Assembly (NCBI RefSeq): GCF_003996855.1
Contig: NZ_NRQY01000001.1
Span: 2,361,943 to 2,425,942 of the forward strand
DNA length: 64,000 nucleotides
Source: Morganella morganii
Lineage (GTDB): Bacteria; Pseudomonadota; Gammaproteobacteria; Enterobacterales; Enterobacteriaceae
Direction of reading: 5' to 3'
Made by a program: the position numbers and the translations under genes. Shown here piece after piece: positions 58,394 through 64,000 of the stretch (its first letter is position 1; every line of letters starts with the position of its first letter). The notes under the pieces were generated by a model that saw only the letters and a program-made list of their open reading frames with translations, was not told the origin of the DNA and did not search any database.

Positions 58394-58507
58394 GACAAGA
58401 CGCGCCTGTGATAGATATATACCATCACGGTAGCACGCAAAAAATTACCGAAAGAGATAAAAAAACACCGTTTTATCTGACTTATCGCTCTATTACATTT
58501 CGCGCTA

Positions 58508-58960
58508 TTACATTCCGAAGCTCAGATAAAGCGCCATAATCAGAGCATCTTCTTTACCCTGCGCCGCCGGATAATAATTTCTCCGGACAGATACCTCATT
58601 AAAACCGAGCGATTCATACAGCGCAATCGCCGGTCTGTTTGATGCCCTGACCTCCAGCCAGAGTGTCGCAATCCCTTTTGCTGTCAGATCCTCAATCACT
58701 TTTTCCAGCAACTGACGGCCATAGCCTTTTCCCTGATATTCAGGCGAAACCGCAATATTAAACAGTGTCGCTTCATCCAGCACCGTCTGATTGATGGCGA
58801 ATCCGGCCAGTTCCCCGCCGGTTTCCAGTTTCAGGTTATGGTAGCGTTCGCCGTGATTGCTGCGGAATGTAGCTTCACTCCAGGGATAGGCGTGAGCAGC
58901 CTGTTCAATGCGGAATGCGGCGGCGAAATCAGCGGGAAGCAGCGGTGACAGTCTGGTCAT
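58508..58960 (-). CDS. rimI: Ribosomal protein S18 alanine N-acetyltransferase
   Basis: GNAT enzyme acetylating the S18 N-terminus. From ATG 58960 about 150 residues, including RIEQAAHAYPWSEATF, LFNIAVSPEYQGKGYGRQLL, WLEVRASNRPAIALYESLGF and RRNYYP. The start lies inside the 3' end of holD (32-base overlap), as in E. coli. Confidence 0.94.
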   Translation of the reverse strand: MTRLSPLLPADFAAAFRIEQAAHAYPWSEATFRSNHGERYHNLKLETGGELAGFAINQTVLDEATLFNIAVSPEYQGKGYGRQLLEKVIEDLTAKGIATLWLEVRASNRPAIALYESLGFNEVSVRRNYYPAAQGKEDALIMALYLSFGM

Positions 58961-59339
58961 AGTGATAAATTTGTGTCCATAATCCGCGTTTTGCCTGCGC
59001 GTCCTGATACAGGTCGGCAAGACGGGGAGAGTGTAATGAAGGCAGTGAATCCGGTAGTTCAGCTTCCGTTCCCGGCAGCCAGCACAGGCAATTTGTCTGC
59101 GCCGGGATACTCTGCACATTATCCGGCGTGATGCAGTAAACATCATCCGCCGTGATATTCAGGCTGCGGAATATATCGCTGAGTAAATCACAGGTGAGAT
59201 CTGCCTGCTCATCGGTTATGATCAGCAGACGTGCCGAAGCCGGGATCTGTACAGACAGTTCCCCTTTCAGGCGCTGCGGCTGACGCAGCGTCCATTGGGT
59301 GATCCCCATCTGAGCCAGCATTCTGTCTCGTCGCGTCAT
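58929..59339 (-). CDS. holD: DNA polymerase III psi subunit
   Basis: Clamp-loader accessory subunit that links to SSB through chi. From ATG 59339 (AGGGA upstream) 136 residues; MTRRDRMLAQMGITQWTLRQ matches the E. coli opening SRRDWQLQQLGITQWSLRRP. The rest is divergent, as is usual for psi. Confidence 0.9.
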   Translation of the reverse strand: MTRRDRMLAQMGITQWTLRQPQRLKGELSVQIPASARLLIITDEQADLTCDLLSDIFRSLNITADDVYCITPDNVQSIPAQTNCLCWLPGTEAELPDSLPSLHSPRLADLYQDAQAKRGLWTQIYHYDQTVTAASR

Positions 59340-59430
59340 AATGTATCCCTGAAATAACAAACGACACTATCTTAGCAAAGCGCGCTGCCCGCGCCAATGC
59401 TGCCGAATTATGATTTACAGGAGTTAACGG

Positions 59431-60444
59431 ATGTCCATGCTTACCCCGGCCAGTGAAGTGATTTTACGTCATGCAGACGAATTTACCGGGAGCCGTGTCC
59501 TGCTTGCCGGAGACATTCAGGACTCCCTCGCTGCACAGCTTTCCGCGCAGTCAGTGTATGTCAGCACCAGTCAGTATCATCAGTGGCAGGCACTGCGCGC
59601 ACCACTGGGTGATCGCGCTGCATTTGCGCTGACCGTCAGCCCGGAGGCCGCCGCACAGTGCGACACGCTGATCTATTTCTGGCCGAAGAGTAAACAGGAA
59701 GCGCTGTTCCAGCTGACGCAGATTTTTTCCTGCCTGCCGGTCGGCAGTAATATTTTTATTGTCGGTGAAAACCGCAGTGGTGTCCGCAGCGCGGAAAAAA
59801 TGACAGAACCGTTCACCGCACTGCGTAAAATCGACAGCACGCGCCGCTGCGGTCTCTATTATGGCGAACTGATCACCCCGGCACGCTTTGCCCTGAAAGA
59901 CTGGATCGGCAGTTATACGGCGGAAGGGGCGCAAATCGCCACCCTGCCGGGCGTGTTCAGCCAGGATAATATTGATGTCGGCAGTGCACTGCTGCTGGAA
60001 TCACTGAACCAGCCGGTGACCGGCTCACTGCTGGATATCGCCTGCGGCAGTGGTGTTATCGCTGCGGTGCTGGCAAAACGCAATCCGGGACTGACCCTGA
60101 CACTCAGTGATGTTTCTGCCGCCGCGCTTGAAGCCGGACGCGAAACCCTGGCACAAAACCAGCTGGAAGGCCGTGTTGTCGCCAGTGATGTGTATTCAGA
60201 TATCAGTGACCGCTATGACTGGATTGTCGCCAATCCGCCGTTCCACGACGGACTGAACACCAGTTACAGCGCGGCACAACGCCTTATTTCCGGTGCCAAA
60301 GCACGCCTGAACCGCGGCGGAAAACTCTGTATCGTGGCCAACGCCTTTTTGCCGTATCCGGATCTGCTGGACAGCACATTTGGTCAGCATAAGGTTCTGG
60401 CACAAACCGGCAAATTTAAGGTTTACTTGGCTACAAATGCCTAA
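59431..60444 (+). CDS. rsmC: 16S rRNA m2G1207 methyltransferase
   Basis: Two tandem Rossmann domains: an N-terminal degenerate one (FVVGENRSGVR-like stretch) and the C-terminal SAM domain with LLDIACGSGVIAAVLAKR and the catalytic NPPFHDG. 337 residues; AGGAG lies seven bases before ATG 59431. Divergent from holD-rimI, as in E. coli. Confidence 0.95.
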   Translation: MSMLTPASEVILRHADEFTGSRVLLAGDIQDSLAAQLSAQSVYVSTSQYHQWQALRAPLGDRAAFALTVSPEAAAQCDTLIYFWPKSKQEALFQLTQIFSCLPVGSNIFIVGENRSGVRSAEKMTEPFTALRKIDSTRRCGLYYGELITPARFALKDWIGSYTAEGAQIATLPGVFSQDNIDVGSALLLESLNQPVTGSLLDIACGSGVIAAVLAKRNPGLTLTLSDVSAAALEAGRETLAQNQLEGRVVASDVYSDISDRYDWIVANPPFHDGLNTSYSAAQRLISGAKARLNRGGKLCIVANAFLPYPDLLDSTFGQHKVLAQTGKFKVYLATNA

Positions 60445-60480
60445 TAATTAAGCGAAGTCACCAATTTTGATAAAAAATTA

Positions 60481-60508
60481 TTGACGGCGCGGATAAAACC
60501 GCTAAAAT
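60481..60508 (+). promoter_or_regulatory. Promoter of the tRNA-Leu genes
   Basis: TTGACG, a 16-base spacer, TAAAAT, then the GC-rich CCGCC typical of stringently controlled stable-RNA promoters, 38 bases before the first tRNA. Confidence 0.8.
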
Positions 60509-60546
60509 CCGCCTCCATGCTATCAGTGACAAGATAGTTCTGAATT

Positions 60547-60633
60547 GCGAGGGTGGTGGAATTGGTAGACGCGCTAGCTTCAGGTGTTAGTGTCCTTACG
60601 GACGTGGGGGTTCAAGTCCCCCCCTTCGCACCA
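60547..60633 (+). tRNA. tRNA-Leu (CAG)
   Basis: 87 bases with encoded CCA. Cloverleaf with acceptor stem GCGAGGG, D arm, anticodon loop TTCAGGT (anticodon CAG), long variable arm (TGTCCTTACGGACG) and T loop GTTCAAGTC. Nearly identical to E. coli leuQPV products. Confidence 0.97.
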
Positions 60634-60681
60634 ATCAGATCTTATCACATACAACTGACAGCAGATTGAATGACAGTACCT

Positions 60682-60768
60682 GCGAGGGTGGCGGAATTGG
60701 TAGACGCGCTAGCTTCAGGTGTTAGTGTTCTTACGGACGTGGGGGTTCAAGTCCCCCCCTTCGCACCA
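60682..60768 (+). tRNA. tRNA-Leu (CAG), second copy
   Basis: 87 bases with CCA, differing from the first copy at only two positions (GTGGCGG against GTGGTGG; TGTTCTT against TGTCCTT). The 48-base spacer suggests one transcript. Confidence 0.97.
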
Positions 60769-60810
60769 CTGTTATGACAATCTTCTGCAATAATCTTCAC
60801 TTCCCGGATA

Positions 60811-61071
60811 TCAAATCCTCAGATGCTCGAACCAGAGCAAACTTCCCAGAACAAATGCAATACCTGCCGGAATCAGCAGGAAATGACGCAATACACGGTT
60901 ATACAACATAGGCATTGTCAGCAGAATTACCACAGCTAATGCAATGCGGGCGGCTTCCTGTTCATGTCCCTGTGATAAAAACAGTAATACAGGTATCAGC
61001 GCCAGCATCATACCGCCGACTCCGGTTAACTGCTGCCAGAAGAATAATGAAAGCGGGTGTTTGGTTTGCAT
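60811..61071 (-). CDS. yjjZ: DUF1435 small membrane protein (YjjZ-like)
   Basis: 86 residues, three hydrophobic segments (GGMMLALIPVLLFL, ARIALAVVILLTMPML, FLLIPAGIAFVLGSLLWF). The RVLRHFLLIPAGIAF stretch resembles E. coli YjjZ. Function unknown. A Fur-box match about 20 bases upstream suggests iron control. ATG 61071 is preferred; a GTG at 61080 is possible. Confidence 0.7.
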   Translation of the reverse strand: MQTKHPLSLFFWQQLTGVGGMMLALIPVLLFLSQGHEQEAARIALAVVILLTMPMLYNRVLRHFLLIPAGIAFVLGSLLWFEHLRI

Positions 61072-61092
61072 AACAGCCACTTCTTACAATAG

Positions 61093-61111
61093 CGAAATGA
61101 TAATCATTCCT
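61093..61111 (-). promoter_or_regulatory. Fur box upstream of yjjZ
   Basis: CGAAATGATAATCATTCCT matches about 14 of 19 positions of GATAATGATAATCATTATC. Confidence 0.7.
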
Positions 61112-61163
61112 GTTATCATAAATAATCTGCTGCCCGTTGCAACTGCTTTTTCGCATAAAATGT

Positions 61164-61189
61164 AAAAAAGGTGCATGATTATACACCTT
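61164..61189 (-). terminator. Terminator of the Na/Pi cotransporter gene
   Basis: On the minus strand AAGGTG, a ten-base loop, CACCTT, then TTTT. Confidence 0.65.
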
Positions 61190-61256
61190 AAAATCATACA
61201 CCTATAATTAATACGTCTATAAATTGAACTGATATTAATGCATTAATTGATACCGC

Positions 61257-62912
61257 TCAGGTTGTCTCGTGAGAAGTATCATCATTTGTTGTCTCTGTTT
61301 TTATGTCTGCGACACCTTCTAACACATGATAGGCCACGGAGCAAAACAGAGAGTTCAGACGCTTCATATCCCCCAGCAGTCCGATGTGTAACCGGCTGCT
61401 GCCGATGCTTTGCAGATTATTGACATGCAGCCGCTCCACATGCGCAAAAGAGTAACGCTGATTCAGCAGACGGAAACGGTGTTTTGCCCGGCGCAGCCGC
61501 CGCGCATTATCCACATCCCCGGAAACAAAAACCGACATCGCCAGATTAAGGTTATTTTGCAACCGTGACATCATGGTGGTCAGTTCACTGTAGCCGTCTT
61601 TCGAGAAGATACGCTGCGGGTCAGCTGTCTGACCCGCCACATCATGCGACATCCGCCCGATAATCAGGGAAGATTGCTGAAGTGACATCGCGGTGTCAAT
61701 GACCTCTGCCCAGCGCCGGGAATCGCTGTCTCCCAGCTCAGTCTGCTGTAACTGCGCCAGATAAAGTTTGATACTGCTGTGCAGCAGCTCTGCCTCTTCC
61801 TCCAGATGGCCGATCAGCCGTTTCTGCTCACCTTTGCCCGCGAGCTGGCTGTCAAAGCGCTGTAACATCTGCTCAATCACATCTCCCAGCCGCAGGGTTT
61901 CCCGCACCGCATTGGCCAGCGCGAGAGAGGGTGTATCCAGCGCACTCTGATCCAGGTAACGGGGAGCTGCACTATCCTCCTCCGCCTCCGGTTCGGCGAT
62001 CAGCCGCTGACACAGCCGTGCCATCGGTTTTACCAGTGCCAGCATCAGCACACAACGGACCAGGTTATAGACCACATGGAAATAAATAACGACTTCCGCC
62101 GCCGGCAGATTGTACTGCCCGATCCAGAGTGCCAGCGGTTTTACCCACGGCAGAACCAGCACACAGCCAATCAGTTTGAACAGCATACTGCCGAGCACTA
62201 CCTGACGGGCAACGGCATTCTGGCCCCGGCTGCTCAGCATCGCAAGGAAACCACTGCCGAGATTCGAGCCGACCACGATTGCCAGACTGATATGCAGCGG
62301 CACCAGACCGGTGGCACTTAGTGTGGCCGTCAGCAGAACCGCCGCCAGGCTGGAATAACTGACCATGGCAAACAGCGCGCCCACCAGCAGAGCCAGCACC
62401 GCATCCCCGCTCAGTGACGTGAGAATAGCCTGAACAGCAGACGCCTGTGTAATCGGTTCGGCGGAGGCCACAATCAGCTGAAGTGCCAGAATAATCAGCC
62501 CCAGTCCGATACCGACCCGTCCGAGCTGCCCTGTCCGGCTCTTTTTCTGACTGAGAAACGTACTGACCCCCGCAAGGATCAGCAGTGGTGAGAGCCAGGA
62601 AAGATCAAATGTCAGCACCCGCGCCATCAGTGCCGTCCCGACATCAGCTCCCAGCATAATCACCAGTGCGGGCGGCAGCGCTATCATGCCCTGCGCCACA
62701 AACGAAATCACCAGCAATGCGGTGGCATTACTGCTCTGCACCAGAGCAGTCACCCCCAGACCGGCCAGAAATGCCCGTGATGTTTTCCGGATACTTTTTC
62801 CGAGCAGACGCCGCAGATCCGCGCCGAAAACACGCATAATCCCTGTCCGGACAATGTGTGTTCCCCAGACCAGCAGCGCAACCGATGAAAGAAGGTGGAG
62901 TAATGTCAGCAT
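61257..62912 (-). CDS. yjbB: Na+/phosphate cotransporter family protein (YjbB-like)
   Basis: 551 residues. Two inverted Na/Pi repeats with QSSNATALL (about 59-67) and the paired SYSSLAAVLL (about 195-204), eight or more membrane helices in the first 310 residues, then a cytoplasmic PhoU-like helical domain (about 340-540). E. coli YjbB (543 residues) mediates phosphate export. Located beside phoA, which may reflect a phosphate-related grouping. No Pho box seen. Confidence 0.88.
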   Translation of the reverse strand: MLTLLHLLSSVALLVWGTHIVRTGIMRVFGADLRRLLGKSIRKTSRAFLAGLGVTALVQSSNATALLVISFVAQGMIALPPALVIMLGADVGTALMARVLTFDLSWLSPLLILAGVSTFLSQKKSRTGQLGRVGIGLGLIILALQLIVASAEPITQASAVQAILTSLSGDAVLALLVGALFAMVSYSSLAAVLLTATLSATGLVPLHISLAIVVGSNLGSGFLAMLSSRGQNAVARQVVLGSMLFKLIGCVLVLPWVKPLALWIGQYNLPAAEVVIYFHVVYNLVRCVLMLALVKPMARLCQRLIAEPEAEEDSAAPRYLDQSALDTPSLALANAVRETLRLGDVIEQMLQRFDSQLAGKGEQKRLIGHLEEEAELLHSSIKLYLAQLQQTELGDSDSRRWAEVIDTAMSLQQSSLIIGRMSHDVAGQTADPQRIFSKDGYSELTTMMSRLQNNLNLAMSVFVSGDVDNARRLRRAKHRFRLLNQRYSFAHVERLHVNNLQSIGSSRLHIGLLGDMKRLNSLFCSVAYHVLEGVADIKTETTNDDTSHETT

Positions 62913-63161
62913 AATGTTTTCGTCAGCCTGGTGTTGTCATCAGCATAGTGTTCCCGTTAAAACGATCAGATCAACGGTATATCACACGATCATCGTGTCA
63001 CAATGTGATAATAGTAATAATCACCGCCGCCATCAGAAGAAAAAATCGCATAAAACACACTGTTTTACGGAATACAGGATGTCTGTCCCGGAACCGGGAC
63101 ACCGGATAAGTATACCTTATGGTAAATATATTTCAAAAATCATCGTGTTACAAAAGATAAT

Positions 63162-63191
63162 AAAAAACCGCCGGCACAGAGTACCGGCGGC
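63162..63191 (-). terminator. Terminator of phoA
   Basis: On the minus strand CCGCCGG, loop, CCGGCGG, then six T residues. 62913-63161 holds no gene apart from the promoter region of the cotransporter gene. Confidence 0.9.
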
Positions 63192-63273
63192 AGCCACTGC
63201 TGAAATCAGCAAAATAATACTATCAACATGAAGAAAAGCACTTCAGAACAGTGTGAATATCAGGTACCGCAGA

Positions 63274-64000
63274 TTACTTCAGTTCCATCGCGTCCCGCAT
63301 GGTGAAGAATAAATCTGTCTGATCCGTCAGACCTACCACATTCGCGGCCCCCGGACCGTATGCCGCCACACGCAGCTGGGCACCGGTATGCTCCTGCGAA
63401 TCTGATTCCGAGTTACCGTAGTTGACTGCCATCACGCTGCCGTCTTTGGTCAGCAGTGCCTGAGTCAGCCCCGGTGATACCACATCTGCTTCAATAATCT
63501 GGCTGGAATGAGCATGGTCAGCGGTCACAATCACCAGTGTATCACCATGTTTTTTCGCGTATTCCATACCGATTTGTACTGCTTCATCCAGCGCAACAGT
63601 TTCACCGATCTGACCGCAGGCATTTGCCGCGTGATCCTGTTTATCGATAGAGGCGCTTTCCACCTGTAAGAAGAAACCATTTTCATGATCTTTCAGCAGA
63701 TCAATGGCTTTTTCTGTCATCTGAGCCAGTGTCGGTGCATCCGGGTCCAGTTTTGAACTTGGTTTACACTCCACGACAGGTTTGTCGAGGTTACCGCGGT
63801 AAGAGGCTTTCGGGCCTTCCCACGCGACTTCCATATTGCCGTCACTGAATAAACCGAGCACCGGTTTATCCTGATTGGCGGCTTTCACCTCCGCCAGCGA
63901 TTTGGCATCTTTCACAACCAGATAACCGCGTGCGGTTGCCTGCTCTTCCAGCGTTTTCCCGGCATAGTCCCCAGCTTTGGCTGTCTGGCGGAAACTCTTC
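63274..64000 (-). CDS. phoA: Alkaline phosphatase, 3' part (runs off the window)
   Basis: Periplasmic zinc enzyme that releases phosphate from monoesters. The last 241 codons are present, from [20 protein letters not shown] at the window edge to the stop. Active-site pieces seen: [19 protein letters not shown] (metal ligands), [11 protein letters not shown] and [14 protein letters not shown] (His zinc ligand). The N-terminal signal peptide and catalytic Ser lie outside the window. Confidence 0.95.
   Translation of the reverse strand, partial: KSFRQTAKAGDYAGKTLEEQATARGYLVVKDAKSLAEVKAANQDKPVLGLFSDGNMEVAWEGPKASYRGNLDKPVVECKPSSKLDPDAPTLAQMTEKAIDLLKDHENGFFLQVESASIDKQDHAANACGQIGETVALDEAVQIGMEYAKKHGDTLVIVTADHAHSSQIIEADVVSPGLTQALLTKDGSVMAVNYGNSESDSQEHTGAQLRVAAYGPGAANVVGLTDQTDLFFTMRDAMELK

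Noticed and set aside
60547..60768. Integration site at the tRNA-Leu genes
   Set aside because: No integrase and no repeated tRNA 3' end nearby; the second tRNA is a full gene copy.
62913..63273. Pho box for the Na/Pi cotransporter gene
   Set aside because: No pair of CTGTCAT-like direct repeats could be found by eye.
1..64000. CRISPR arrays, prophage genes or integrons
   Set aside because: No regularly spaced repeats, cas genes, phage structural genes or integron integrase were seen.

Overview
The window is a chromosomal segment of an enterobacterium. Its core gene order follows the E. coli region around 0 min (ispH-fkpB-lspA-ileS-ribF, rpsT, nhaR-nhaA, dnaJ-dnaK, mog, talB, yaaA, thrABC, arcA, creA, rob, gpmB, yjjX, trpR, slt, ettA, nadR-radA-serB-smp, deo operon, yjjV-yjjU, osmY, prfC, rimI-holD, rsmC, tRNA-Leu, yjjZ, phoA). 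About 50% GC and the Proteus/Providencia-like protein sequences suggest a Morganellaceae member, most probably Morganella morganii. That assignment is inference, not a database result.

Region by region. 1-6560: isoprenoid, lipoprotein-processing, isoleucyl-tRNA and flavin genes on the minus strand, then rpsT on plus. 6570-8670: nhaR and an nhaA that lacks the segment carrying the essential Asp163-Asp164 pair. 8850-9640: a candidate small RNA and a frameshifted unknown gene. 9665-13040: dnaK-dnaJ with two sigma-32-like promoters. 13147-14443: an MHS-family transporter whose start is shifted out of frame at a CT repeat. 14565-22276: mog, talB, yaaA and the threonine operon with its leader-peptide attenuator. 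22843-25260: arcA, creA, rob. 25335-28066: gpmB split by a 2.08 kb IS110/IS1111-type element that carries a glutathione S-transferase gene. 28255-39752: yjjX, a GNAT gene, a frameshifted AraC-type regulator, trpR with operator, slt, ettA and nadR-radA-serB-smp.

39753-46640 is the accessory part. It holds an AT-rich decayed gene pair, crcB, a FUSC-family gene, a 2.87 kb ISKra4-family (ISKpn19-like) transposon, an M16 peptidase remnant truncated at the transposon end, and a hok/sok-like type I toxin-antitoxin locus. 46696-52690 is the deoxynucleoside catabolic unit deoCABD plus a NupC-type transporter. 53038-64000 returns to conserved genes: yjjV, yjjU, osmY-like, prfC, fliB, rimI-holD, rsmC, two tRNA-Leu(CAG), a Fur-box-associated yjjZ, a Na/Pi cotransporter and the 3' part of phoA.

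The most notable points are the IS1111-type element with passenger gene and probable guide RNA that breaks gpmB, the hok/sok-like locus with an unusual toxin peptide, the nhaA deletion, and several frameshifts at homopolymers or short repeats. The frameshifts could be genuine decay, phase variation or assembly error.
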